From Desulfobacteraceae bacterium (GTDB lineage Bacteria; Desulfobacterota; Desulfobacteria; Desulfobacterales; Desulfolunaceae), in contig JABXKT010000099.1 in assembly GCA_013619155.1 (NCBI GenBank), forward strand, positions 1-41,093: a stretch of 41,093 bases of DNA, written 5' to 3'. Position 1 is the stretch's first letter. Each line of letters begins with the position of its first letter. Below the pieces are notes generated by a model, which searched no databases, was not told the DNA's origin, and saw nothing but the letters and a program-made list of their open reading frames with translations. Made by a program: the position numbers and the translations under genes. Positions 27,868-36,392 of the stretch are shown here, piece after piece.

Positions 27868-30126
27868 TTAGATCCCTTTCTCATACTGGTTCTGGGTGGA
27901 GGGGTGGATGGCCTGGTGGAGTCTCTCCTCTGAACCGGTATCCCCCCTTAAAAGATGCTCAAAAAGGGCGATGGTGCCCGGCTTATCCCTTGTGACTCTC
28001 GTCTCTGTCTTTATCTCTCGCAGATCAATGGAAAAACCAGAGAAAGTATGGGGCAGATCCTTCACAATATCTGTGTTTAAGAAGTGATGATTATTATAGA
28101 TACATGCGTAATGGCCCTTTGTCTTTTTTATGAAGAGGGGGGTGCCATTTTCACGGGTAATGGATGAGGCCCGTTCACACGTGAGGCGGCACCTCTCATC
28201 CATGCGGGTCTTCTCACATCCCACCACCTGGTGGTGCAGACATTGACGGCTGGTGAGAAGGGAGATGGGGTGGTAGATGCTGTAGTAGAGATCAAAATTT
28301 TTGGGTTTTACGATGCGTTTGATCTGGTCTCTATGGATCTCATTGGAGATAAAGGCGCCATGGCAGTGAAAGTGCTCTTTGAGGCACACGAGGCTAAAAG
28401 AGTTGACGATATTTAAAAAGGGCCCTGCGATCCAGGGAATCCCTCTCTTGTCGGCCTCATAGGCGATGCCGGTATTGTTGGTGACAATACGTTCGGGGCG
28501 CACCGTATCGAGAAAATGAACCGCCGCTGTGTAGTCGTCTCCGATGAGAACGGCTGGAAACCAGGGAATCAGCGAGGGGTGTTCTCGGAAGAGGGTGATG
28601 AGATCAGACGACTCGTGATCAAAACATTCGGGGAGCTGGAAGAAAAAGGGCGTCGATGGGGCCTGGCAGAAGGGAATATCTTCTGGAGTGTCGATGAGGA
28701 CGAAGAGAGATGGGGCATTATCTAAGGGAGGCTCTCGCTTTAAGGGGGGCAGCTCGATGGGGAGCTGCGTTTTTTTCGAGTCATTTAGAATGAATAAGAT
28801 CTCTTTTTTGATCCACGAGAGCTCTTTAAAGGGGATGAAAAGGTCCCGGGAGAGGGCGTCGTGGGTGATCGTGTCGATATAATATGCCGTGGTATTTAAT
28901 GGCTTAAAATTATTCAGAAAATGGAGATAGTTTGGGGCTTTTCCGGTGTGTTTCTGCGTCTCTTCGGTGAGGCAGACTCTGGAGTCAATGGTAAATGAGG
29001 TCTCACTTGTCTTGACAACGACGCGTAATGGGGTGCCAAGGCCCCCTGAAATATCCAGTTTTAGAGGCGATTTTGCGATGCTCAATGGGGCGATTTCGTT
29101 TTTGGCCCGGGTTGTGAGGGCTTTTTTCTCCTCGTAAAATCTGATGCGCTCTGCGTTCATTATCTCGGGGGTGGCGTAATGATCCGCGTTGGAGAGCTGT
29201 TTGATGGAGTGATCCCGGGGGCTATCGATAAACATATTTTTATGGATATCGCCCCGTAAGAAGGCGTTGGAAAAGTCCCGGTTAAAGACCCTGTAGAGAT
29301 CGCTCTTATCCGTTAATCCCTTGTTCTCTCTATAAAAATTCTGGAGCTGTTTTTTCCAGCAGCTCACCACCGTATAGACGTAATCGAATTTTTTGATCCG
29401 CCCCTCAATCTTAAGAGAGTCCACCCCCGCATCCATGAGCGCCCTTAAGTCCCCATAGGCCGAATTGTCCTTAAGGTTTAGGGGGAAATTTTTACCTTGA
29501 GGGGTCGTTTCGTAACGATCCCGGCAGGGTTGACTGCACCGGCCGCGATTTCCCGATCGTCCCCCGAGGACAGAGCTGATATAGCACAGCCCTGAAAAAG
29601 AGAGGCAATAGGAGCCGTGGACGAAGACCTCTGTCTCCATATTGTATTCATGGCCCAGACGCGCCAGTGCTTTTATCTCATGGATGTTTAACTCCCGGGC
29701 CAGATTGGTGCGTGTGGCCGAGAGTTTTTTTAGAAAATGGATCTGGCCCGAATTGTGGGTATTGCACTGGGTGGAGGCGTGGACGTTTAGGGATGGCAGG
29801 TATTTTTTTAAGAGATAAAAGAGTCCCAAATCCTGGACGATGATGGCATCGATCTTTGTGTTGACCACCCTATTGAGTAATTTTACCAGGGCCGGGAGCT
29901 CACTCTCCACGATAATGATATTTAAGGTGAGAAAAACGGCACAATTGTGTTTATGGGCAAGATGCACAATCCCAGTCATTTCATCGAAGTCGATATTGGT
30001 CGCCCGGTCTCTGGCATTAAACTTATTCAAGCCACAGTAGATCGCATCTGCGCCTGCGGCAATGGCCGCTTTTATCGAGTCAATATCTCCGCCGGGGGCC
30101 AATAGTTCAATTTTTTTTATTTTCAT
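27868..30126 (-). CDS. U32-family protein with DUF3656-like C-terminus (RlhA/YhbU-type)
   Basis: About 752 residues. The N-terminal U32 domain opens with 'KKIELLAPGGDIDSIKAAIAAGADAIYCGLNKFNARDRA'. The U32 signature is at 'EVFVHGSYCLSFSGLCYISS', followed by 'GRSGNRGRCSQPCRDRY', which supplies the conserved cysteines now thought to hold an iron-sulfur cluster. U32 proteins were annotated as peptidases, but characterised members (RlhA, TrhP, UbiU/UbiV) are prephenate- or oxygen-related hydroxylation factors for rRNA, tRNA or ubiquinone. The long form with a DUF3656-like middle part is closest to RlhA, so a 23S rRNA modification role is possible. A second C-terminal U32-like part has further cysteines ('CLHHQVVGCEKTRMDERCRLTC'). 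A GTG start at 30198 would add 24 residues; ATG 30126 begins right at the conserved domain. Confidence 0.85.
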   Translation of the reverse strand: MKIKKIELLAPGGDIDSIKAAIAAGADAIYCGLNKFNARDRATNIDFDEMTGIVHLAHKHNCAVFLTLNIIIVESELPALVKLLNRVVNTKIDAIIVQDLGLFYLLKKYLPSLNVHASTQCNTHNSGQIHFLKKLSATRTNLARELNIHEIKALARLGHEYNMETEVFVHGSYCLSFSGLCYISSVLGGRSGNRGRCSQPCRDRYETTPQGKNFPLNLKDNSAYGDLRALMDAGVDSLKIEGRIKKFDYVYTVVSCWKKQLQNFYRENKGLTDKSDLYRVFNRDFSNAFLRGDIHKNMFIDSPRDHSIKQLSNADHYATPEIMNAERIRFYEEKKALTTRAKNEIAPLSIAKSPLKLDISGGLGTPLRVVVKTSETSFTIDSRVCLTEETQKHTGKAPNYLHFLNNFKPLNTTAYYIDTITHDALSRDLFIPFKELSWIKKEILFILNDSKKTQLPIELPPLKREPPLDNAPSLFVLIDTPEDIPFCQAPSTPFFFQLPECFDHESSDLITLFREHPSLIPWFPAVLIGDDYTAAVHFLDTVRPERIVTNNTGIAYEADKRGIPWIAGPFLNIVNSFSLVCLKEHFHCHGAFISNEIHRDQIKRIVKPKNFDLYYSIYHPISLLTSRQCLHHQVVGCEKTRMDERCRLTCERASSITRENGTPLFIKKTKGHYACIYNNHHFLNTDIVKDLPHTFSGFSIDLREIKTETRVTRDKPGTIALFEHLLRGDTGSEERLHQAIHPSTQNQYEKGI

Positions 30127-30379
30127 AGGATTGGCTGCATGGTGTTGAGGTTGAATGAGAGGAAAAAATGCATCAGTGGATGAGCCGTTTTTTAGCACCG
30201 GGGCTTTCGGGTGTCAACGCTTGGAGCCGCTATATAAAATAGCACATCCCTTGGCGATGAAGGGGCACTCCAAAAAAGGGCCGAAGAAGAGTCAGGGGCG
30301 GTTCATGTGAAAGCAGTGGACCGATGGGCGTGGTGGGACATCCGTTATGCCTTCTATGGTCAACGTGACCAAAAAACTG

Positions 30380-30473
30380 GCCTCCGGCGGCAAGGTGAGC
30401 CACCTTGAAAGCAGGTTGCCGCAGCGCTTTAACCCGCTCCTCGGGTCAAATCACAGCGGCTTTTTTCTTAAAC
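30380..30473 (+). repeat. Hairpin element A, copy 6
   Basis: GCCTCCGGCGGC, then AAGGTG-AGC-CACCTT (a compensatory A-T pair replacing the G-C of the reference GAGGTG/CACCTC), then the main stem CCGCAGCGCTTTAACCC (from 30419) with GGGTCAAATCACAGCGG (to 30459). Confidence 0.85.
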
Positions 30474-30612
30474 GTGAGCATTTATTTTCCTGATTACCAT
30501 CCTTTTACAGCCACACATGCGGTAAGCGAGTTCCTCTGAAAACAAAATATAGGCCTCCGGCGGCCAGGGAATTTTTTGCCTAAGCGGCTTTGCCGCCCTG
30601 AACCCCAATTTA

Positions 30613-30647
30613 GTGACCATGACGGGCCAAAGGCCCGTCATGGTCAC
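30613..30647. repeat. 35-bp palindrome, family P, copy 6
   Basis: The same arms as copies 1 and 2, GTGACCATGACGGGCC, with the loop read as AAA because the element lies in the opposite orientation. Confidence 0.9.
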
Positions 30648-30816
30648 TATTAAAACCTGTTTGGCAACCTTTTGCAAAAGGTTGGCCCCCGGCAAAGCGC
30701 CGGAGGCAGGCTTTCGCCGCATTGCTTCGCTTGGCCCTGCTGGAGGTCAAACATTTGCCAATTCTATGAGCTGGGTTTTACAAACAGATTTGGATTAAAT
30801 TTATAAGAATCTCCAC

Positions 30817-30855
30817 GAATGATCTCACCCCGAGGAGCGGGGTGAGATCATTCGC
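30817..30855. repeat. 39-bp near-perfect palindrome, A-related
   Basis: CGAATGATCTCACCCC, the loop GAGGAGC, and its exact reverse complement. The loop GAGGAGC and the TTATAAGAAT just upstream are those of element A, so this appears to be an A variant with a fully replaced, perfectly paired stem. Confidence 0.75.
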
Positions 30856-30946
30856 ATCCTGGGGTCCAGGGGATCATCCCCTGGCTGCCGGAGGCCTAAG
30901 CTGAATCGGTCTGTTTTTTAGACCAAAAAGGCCGTGGATGGCGTGA

Positions 30947-32317
30947 TTATATCACTCCCAGGGAGTGGAGAAACACGATGGCGATTCCCACCGGGGCCAG
31001 GTATTTGGCGGTGAAGATGAAGGCAGCGATTAAGGGGACCTTTATTTTGCCATGGCAGGTCAGCTCCTCTTCTGATTTCTGACGCTTAAGCACCCACCCG
31101 ATAAAGAGGACGGATATGGCCCCTCCGATGGGCATCTCCACATTGGAGACGGCAAAATCGGCCAAGTCGAAGAAATTTTTGCCGAAGAGGGTGAGGGACT
31201 CCCGATACTGGCCCAGGGAGAGGGAGCAGATTATCCCCACCCCGGAGATGAGGGCGGTCAGAAAAAGGGTCGCGCGTTTCCTGGAGATACCGAGGTCTTC
31301 CGATGCATAGGCCACGCTCACCTCGAGCATGGAGATCGATGAGGTCAAGGCGGCCACGGCCAGTAAGAGGAAGAAGAGGATGCAAAAGAAGTACCCTCCG
31401 GGCATCTGGACGAAGATATTGGGGAGGGTGACGAAGACAAGGCCGGGACCCTGGCCGGGTTCCACTCCAAAGGCAAAGACGGCGGGAAAGATGGCAATGC
31501 CGGCAAGCAGGGCGATGACCGTATCGGCGATACAGATCTGAAGGGCCGTTGTGGCGAGGTTTTCATCTTTATCGATGTAGGAGCCATAGGTGATCATGGT
31601 GCCGACCCCTAAGCTCAAGGTAAAGAAGGCGTGTCCCAGGGCATCCAAGACCCCGGCTGCCGATAGCTTGGAGAAGTCGGGTTTAAAGAGAAAGGCAATG
31701 CCGCCCTCGGCCCCCGGGAGGGTGAGGGAGCGAATGCACAGGAGGACGATGATACCGATGAGAATCGGCATCATCACCTTGGAGAACGCTTCGATGCCTT
31801 TTTTGACCCCTGCATAGACAACCCCTGCGGTGATGCTCATAAAGATCAGTTGATACGCGATGGGGGCGATGGGTGATGTCACGAAATCGTTGAACATGGC
31901 ACCGACTTCGGCTGGACTTTTTCCGGCAAAGCCATTGGAGACGGCCTTGACCACGTAGCCTAAGGACCATCCGGCCACGACTCCGTAGAAGCTTAGCACC
32001 GTGGCACTTCCGAAGAGGGCGATGAAGCCTCCGAAGAGCCAGGGACTCCGATCTCCGGCCAGGGCCCGGAATGACCCCACGACATTTTTCCCGCCCCGTC
32101 GTCCGATCATAAAATCGGATATCAACACGGGGAGCCCGATCAATGCGATGCAGCAAAGATAGACAATGATAAAGGCGGCGCCCCCATTTTTTCCGGTAAT
32201 GTAGGGAAATTTCCAGATATTTCCGAGGCCGATGGCGGACCCGGCGGCTACGGTAATGATGGACAATCGATTGCTGAAGAGGGGTCTTTTTTTTAAGGGG
32301 CGGTTTTGTAAATCCAT
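30947..32317 (-). CDS. Sodium-dependent NSS-family transporter
   Basis: A 456-residue inner-membrane protein of the neurotransmitter:sodium symporter family (LeuT/MhsT/TnaT type), which imports amino acids or related amines with Na+. The family hallmark of TM1 is intact: 'GSAIGLGNIWKFPYITGKNGGAAF', containing the unwound substrate- and sodium-binding segment, after the N-terminal 'LFSNRLSIITVAAGSAIG'. TM2 carries 'GLPVLISDFMIGRRG'. About 11 hydrophobic segments follow. 'FFTLSLGVGTMITYGSYI' matches TM6, another binding element. Length is near the usual bacterial 440-500. The substrate cannot be told from sequence. The cyclase-family gene upstream (32764-33345), on the same strand, could act on an imported tryptophan derivative, but the repeat-filled 446-base gap argues against one operon. 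Confidence 0.92.
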   Translation of the reverse strand: MDLQNRPLKKRPLFSNRLSIITVAAGSAIGLGNIWKFPYITGKNGGAAFIIVYLCCIALIGLPVLISDFMIGRRGGKNVVGSFRALAGDRSPWLFGGFIALFGSATVLSFYGVVAGWSLGYVVKAVSNGFAGKSPAEVGAMFNDFVTSPIAPIAYQLIFMSITAGVVYAGVKKGIEAFSKVMMPILIGIIVLLCIRSLTLPGAEGGIAFLFKPDFSKLSAAGVLDALGHAFFTLSLGVGTMITYGSYIDKDENLATTALQICIADTVIALLAGIAIFPAVFAFGVEPGQGPGLVFVTLPNIFVQMPGGYFFCILFFLLLAVAALTSSISMLEVSVAYASEDLGISRKRATLFLTALISGVGIICSLSLGQYRESLTLFGKNFFDLADFAVSNVEMPIGGAISVLFIGWVLKRQKSEEELTCHGKIKVPLIAAFIFTAKYLAPVGIAIVFLHSLGVI

Positions 32318-32763
32318 GGTTTTTCCTGACTTATTTTTTGAAGGGGGAGTCCCGATTAAACTTTACTCCCCGGATACATTTTGAATCCTTAAGGGCCTGC
32401 GCAAAAATAAAACAGACAAAAAACGATGCCTCCGGCGGCGAGGGTGGCGAAGCCACGTGAGGCAAAAACACCTAAACGAAAGCGGGTTACCGCTGCGCTT
32501 TGCCCCGCTCCTCGGGTCAAATCACAGCGGAATTTTTCTTAAACGGGTGCATTTATTTTTTGCCTGATCCCTTATGTCTCGTTACGGATTCAATCCATAC
32601 GTGACTATAGTAGTATATTCAACAATATTTCGAGGCTGTTACCTCTCGAGGTGCGTGGGGGAATTCTTTTTTTGACGGGGGCGGGTTTAAAAAAATAGAT
32701 AAAAATAAGGGGTAACTCTTTCGTTTCTTTTAAAAATGTCCGACAGGGGCAGGGGATCTTCAT
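32318..32763. repeat. Intergenic region with hairpin element A
   Basis: The 446-base gap is dominated by hairpin element A copy 7. The remaining sequence (32546-32763) is AT-rich and unremarkable and may contain the symporter promoter only at its left end. No gene is seen. Confidence 0.6.
32428..32545 (+). repeat. Hairpin element A, copy 7
   Basis: GCCTCCGGCGGCGAGGGTGGCGAAGCCACGTGAGGCAAAAACACC form with the internal insertion, then the main stem CCGCTGCGCTTTGCCCC (from 32490) with GGGTCAAATCACAGCGG (to 32530). It ends in TTTTTCTTAAACG. Confidence 0.85.
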
Positions 32764-33345
32764 TTAAAGGGGGGGCGTGGCTGGGTGTTTGGCAGAGATG
32801 GCGGTCACTAGGCACCTTTTTCCGGTGGACCCCGATGATGTGTCGATGGATATGTTTAATTTTTGGCAGGAGCCAGGGAAAATATGGGATACGGCCACAT
32901 TTTCGATGACAAAACAGTCTTTTGATTCGCATCTTCTATCGAACTTTATGTGTTCTTCGCCGTGGGCCCCGATGCCATAGCTGTCGATAATAATAAATGC
33001 CGGTGATTTTAAAAGAATAGCATCAAGGGCGTTACTTTTTAGATGTGTATTCATCGCCCCGTACTCTGGCGTTCCGTACCCATTTTTCTCCATGTTTCCG
33101 GTAAAGAGGATGAGGGCCTTGCCTGAGATATTAAGGGCCTCGATCTCTTTTACGGATGGCATCTCTTTTGTGCAGTCGATGATCAGGGTGTCCACTTCAT
33201 AATGGGTCTTTTCGGGTGTTGATTGATAACAGTCGATATGGGTGCCCAGGTGGCCGAAGGCCCCCACCGCATCGGACTGGTTTTTTGCCCATTCATAGGC
33301 GGGATGCCCCTCTTCAATGATAAGGCTTAATTTTATTTCGTGCAT
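32764..33345 (-). CDS. Cyclase-family metal-dependent hydrolase (kynurenine formamidase-like)
   Basis: A 193-residue protein of the putative cyclase superfamily (PF04199), which includes bacterial kynurenine formamidase KynB and isatin hydrolase. The metal-binding motif H-x-G-T-H-x-D is present as 'HLGTHID' at about residues 32-38, the later strand 'ALILFTGNMEK' is in the expected place, and 'GIGAHGEEHIKFDRRC' probably supplies the distal His/Glu ligands. It is slightly shorter than KynB (about 205-210). The substrate is uncertain: no other kynurenine-pathway gene is nearby. CAGGA eight bases before the ATG supports the start. The nearby NSS symporter might bring in an aromatic substrate, which is only a guess. 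Confidence 0.82.
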   Translation of the reverse strand: MHEIKLSLIIEEGHPAYEWAKNQSDAVGAFGHLGTHIDCYQSTPEKTHYEVDTLIIDCTKEMPSVKEIEALNISGKALILFTGNMEKNGYGTPEYGAMNTHLKSNALDAILLKSPAFIIIDSYGIGAHGEEHIKFDRRCESKDCFVIENVAVSHIFPGSCQKLNISIDTSSGSTGKRCLVTAISAKHPATPPL

Positions 33346-33835
33346 AGTCGGTCCTGGATTTATATGGGTGGCCTTTTTTAGGCCCCCACTTTGGTGAGAG
33401 CACTCTCATTGGGCTGGAAAAGCAGGCCTGCCGGCGTTAGAGGGTAAATGCCCGGGACTCCAGGATTTTGACTGTGGAGGGCTAAAGGCCCGTCACCGTC
33501 ATCGCACAGTGTTTTTGGTGCTTTTTGATAAAAAGAGCGCCGGAGTCAGCCGGGTTAAAGATGCCTCCGATAGCCCTGCCGGGAGCCAAGCTTTTGCCTT
33601 ATTTTATAAAAACGGGATGGGCAAACAGACATCATTAGATCGCTTTAATAAAAAAATCAACGGTGTATGCGATTTGCCCCGAGGCACGAGGGGTGACGCG
33701 CATATGCAACCTGCTTTCAAGGTGGCACACCTTGCCGCCGGAGGCCCATTCTTTAGCCATTTTAGCCATAGAAGGCATATCTCGAATAGTCACGCCCACT
33801 GTTACCCAAAAGATACGGTATCAAAACGATCATCC
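33346..33835. repeat. Intergenic repeat mosaic
   Basis: It holds degenerate GCAGGCCTGCCGGCG and GACTCCAGG modules (about 33422-33465), a decayed palindrome P around 33473-33508, a GCCGGGAGCCAAGC module and hairpin element A copy 8. An open plus-strand frame through it (from 33509) is an accident of the repeats running into the antisense of the CoA-transferase gene. No gene is seen. Confidence 0.65.
33661..33745 (-). repeat. Hairpin element A, copy 8
   Basis: Inverted orientation. The main stem is GTATGCGATTTGCCCC (from 33665) with GGGGTGACGCGCATAT (to about 33705). The outer pairs resemble copy 5 (TATG/CATA) rather than the CCGCTG type. A second stem AAGGTG/CACCTT follows, then GCCGCCGGAGGC. 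Confidence 0.8.
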
Positions 33836-35707
33836 CTATGTATTTGGGGTCGATGCGAAGTCGATGGTGATCTCATAGACCCCATCGCTCATGGAGACGG
33901 TGCACTGGTGGCCCCATTTTTTGAAGACGGCCAGCATCTGCCGGTTAGAGGTCAGTACATCGGCGGTGAATCCTCTGAGCCCCCTCTCTTTGGCGATATC
34001 GGTGAGAATGGAGAGCATGCCGCTGGCGATACCCATATTTTGAAAGGCGTCATCCACAACGAAGGCGACCTCGGCGTACCCCTCCCGCCGTCCTTTTACA
34101 AATCGTCCTTCGGATATCAGTCGTTCTTTTTGGGCTTTGCCGGTGAACCCGACAATGGAGATGGTGTCGGTGTAGTCGATGTTGACGTATGCCTGCATGC
34201 GTGCGTGGGGCATGGCGGTAACCGAGGTGAAGTATCGGTAGTAGACGGCGGTGTCTGAGAACCGATAGAAGAGTTTTCGCATGCCCTCCTCGTCGGAGGG
34301 GCGGATGGGGCGAAAGTTGATCTCCTGATTCCCCTTGAAGGTGCGGGTTTGGTGGAGCTCTGCGGGGTAGGCGTGGGCGGCGTGCTCCAGGTAGATCTGG
34401 TCGGGGTAGAGGATGTTGTTTTTTTTGGCGGTCTCCATAAGGGCAGCCCGGTCATCGGGGTGGGCGATTTCGATGAGGGCCTGGGCCCGTTCACGTATGG
34501 TGCGTCCTTTGAGGCTGGCCACCCCGTATTCGGTGACGACCAGATCCACGGCCTCGTGAACGGAGAACTGATTGGGATAGTTGCTGACACTGCAGGTGAC
34601 GTTGGGTTTGCCATGAAGATTTCGGCTGGAGAGGGCAAAGATGGTGCAGCCACCCCTGGAGATCTCCGCGCCGTTGAAGAAGTCCATCACCTCTGAAGGG
34701 CCGGTGGCCATGTTGTCTTTACCGGTATGCAGGACGAATCGTCCTTTTAAATCCACTTTTCGGGCGTGGATAATGGTGACCACCGAGGGGTTTTTGCCGA
34801 TCTGTATGGGGCTGAAGACCCGGTCGATGGCCTGGAACTCCACCATGGGGTTTCCATCAAGCCATCTCAAGAGGGCCGGAGAGCCCAAGGCGTAGGAGGT
34901 GAGAGATTTTCCCTGGTAGATCTTCTTGTTTCGATTGGTCACGGCGCCGCTGTTGATGAGATCCATGAGGGCATCGGTGATGAAGGGGCTGTGGATCCCG
35001 AGGTTTTTTTTCCCCTTTAGATGGCGGGGCAGAGCCTCGAAGAGGGGTCCGATGGAGTAGGAGAGGCAGCTGCCATCCTCGATGACCGAGGCGACCTTTT
35101 CGGCCACCACATCGAATACCGGATCCACCGGCCATTGTTTAAAGACAATGGGGGGCTCATGGGAGAGGACAAAACAGTCGAAGTCGGAGATGGGAACGAA
35201 GGTGTCGCCGAAGGTACGGGGCACATATTCGTTGATTTCACCGATGACAATGGAGGCTTTGTCGATGGCCTGTCTGGCCACGTCCACGGCGGTGCCTAAG
35301 CTGCAGTAGCCCGAATCGTTGGGTGCAGAGACTTGGATGATGGCCACGTTGACATCGATATGGTCCGAGGCAAAGAGGTTGGGAATTTCCGAGTATCGGC
35401 TGGGGATGTAGTCGACATACCCCTTTGAGATCGCCTCATCGGCCATCCAGCCGGAGAAGAAGGTCTTGAGCCGAAAGCGCTCGGCAGAGAAACCTTCGGC
35501 GAGAACGGCGTCTCCGAAACTGATGATCTGGATCAGCTCCAAGTCTTGGATGTTGGGGGCCGAAGAGTTGATGAGGGCACGAACCATGGTGCGAGGTTCG
35601 GCGGCACCGGTTCCGATGAAGATACTCATTCCCGGTTCAATATCTTTGAGGGCCTCCTCGGGGGAGACGGTCATTTCGTGAAGCACTGTTGTGTAATCTC
35701 GTACCAT
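33836..35707 (-). CDS. Acetyl-CoA hydrolase/transferase fused to GNAT acetyltransferase
   Basis: About 623 residues. The N-terminal two thirds (about 1-430) are a family I-type acetyl-CoA hydrolase/4-hydroxybutyrate CoA-transferase: 'GMSIFIGTGAAEPRTMVRAL', 'GYCSLGTAVDVARQAID' and the C-terminal 'VVTEYGVASLKGRTIRERAQALIEIAHPDDR'. The last about 165 residues are a GNAT N-acetyltransferase, with the acetyl-CoA-binding stretch 'VVDDAFQNMGIASGML'. This fusion is known in Desulfobacterota and other anaerobes; the GNAT part may acetylate the transferase or other proteins, linking CoA-ester metabolism to lysine acetylation. It is cytosolic. The start is either ATG 35707 or a TTG at 35713; GAGATA suits both. 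It is likely monocistronic, as the flanking gaps are filled with repeats. Confidence 0.92.
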   Translation of the reverse strand: MVRDYTTVLHEMTVSPEEALKDIEPGMSIFIGTGAAEPRTMVRALINSSAPNIQDLELIQIISFGDAVLAEGFSAERFRLKTFFSGWMADEAISKGYVDYIPSRYSEIPNLFASDHIDVNVAIIQVSAPNDSGYCSLGTAVDVARQAIDKASIVIGEINEYVPRTFGDTFVPISDFDCFVLSHEPPIVFKQWPVDPVFDVVAEKVASVIEDGSCLSYSIGPLFEALPRHLKGKKNLGIHSPFITDALMDLINSGAVTNRNKKIYQGKSLTSYALGSPALLRWLDGNPMVEFQAIDRVFSPIQIGKNPSVVTIIHARKVDLKGRFVLHTGKDNMATGPSEVMDFFNGAEISRGGCTIFALSSRNLHGKPNVTCSVSNYPNQFSVHEAVDLVVTEYGVASLKGRTIRERAQALIEIAHPDDRAALMETAKKNNILYPDQIYLEHAAHAYPAELHQTRTFKGNQEINFRPIRPSDEEGMRKLFYRFSDTAVYYRYFTSVTAMPHARMQAYVNIDYTDTISIVGFTGKAQKERLISEGRFVKGRREGYAEVAFVVDDAFQNMGIASGMLSILTDIAKERGLRGFTADVLTSNRQMLAVFKKWGHQCTVSMSDGVYEITIDFASTPNT

Positions 35708-35923
35708 GGGCAAGGTATCTCACTGGAAAAATGGGTCAGGGTCCATGGAGTGGGGCCGATGCGATTCCCCTCACTGCATCGGGAGGAGACAAAATAAGAC
35801 GGATGAATCTTTAAGATCCGGCAACCGGTGGATCCTTGACAGGGCCGGGTACTCATTTTTTGTTAAAGTAGTCGTTGCCGAAGGGAAAGGAAAGTAAAAA
35901 GTGCGGGTACAAAAAGGGGAAAG

Positions 35924-35968
35924 CCCGAGACTGGGGCACCTCCTCATGGTGAGGTGCCCAGTCTCGGG
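35924..35968 (-). repeat. Very stable long hairpin
   Basis: CCCGAGACTGGGGCACCTC pairs with GAGGTGCCCAGTCTCGGG, 18 pairs with one bulged G and a short loop. Read on the minus strand it is followed by a loose T-rich stretch, so it could terminate transcription from the SUMF1 operon 430 bases away. It could equally be another palindromic repeat type; no second copy was seen in the window. Confidence 0.7.
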
Positions 35969-36274
35969 GTCAGGCCTTGAGGGGACGGAGACTGGTTGGG
36001 CCTTCGCCCAGGCGCGGCATTTGCGGTTTGTGTCGAATCTCGAAGCGATAGTGAAAGGCCCCACCCGAGTTTATTGAGGGCTGGGGCCTTGGAACCCAAA
36101 TTCGCGAATGCTCCGTACCCTTGTTCCCCGGGTCCGTCACATTCGTTGCCAAAAAGAAGGCCACCGTGACACCATTCCCTATGAACGAGGGCATGTTGTC
36201 ACGGTAATCGGAAAGTTTTTGTGACGCTTTTTTTTAAAAAGCGACCCGCCGGAGGCCGGCTTTAGTCACATTGC

Positions 36275-36383
36275 CCCAGCGGCGAGGGTGGCGACGCCAC
36301 TTCGGCAAAAACACCTTGAAGGTGAGTTGTCGCTGCACTTTACACCGCTCCTCGGGGCAAATCACAGCGGTATTCTTATGAAA
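36275..36383 (+). repeat. Hairpin element A, copy 9
   Basis: CCCCAGCGGCGAGGGTGGCGACGCCAC form with the internal insertion, then a weaker main stem CGCTGCACTTT (from 36331) with CAAATCACAGCG (to 36369), ending TATTCTTATGAAAT as in the reference copy. Confidence 0.8.
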
Positions 36384-36392
36384 TCTATTTAT

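Larger units (their letters stand above)
30127..30946. repeat. Intergenic composite repeat block
   Basis: The 820 bases between the U32 and symporter genes contain, in order, a 'CTTCTATGGTCAACGTGACC' module shared with 17832, hairpin element A copy 6, the roughly 70-bp module (30486-30553, inverted copy of 8120-8188), a CCTCCGGCGGCCAGGG module, palindrome P copy 6, a TTGGCAACC...GGTTGGCCCCCGGC module, a simple 39-bp palindrome (30817-30855) and a GGGGTCCAGGGGATCATCCCCTGG module. No gene is seen. Confidence 0.75.
35708..36392. repeat. Intergenic region with strong hairpin and element A
   Basis: The first about 200 bases should hold the CoA-transferase promoter. A very stable hairpin lies at 35924-35968, and hairpin element A copy 9 occupies 36275-36383, ending ten bases from the stop codon of the SUMF1-like gene. 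Short frames here are not supported as genes. Confidence 0.6.

Noticed and set aside
33509..34258. 249-codon plus-strand ORF
   Set aside because: The left part is repeat mosaic and the right part is antisense to the GNAT domain of the CoA-transferase fusion.
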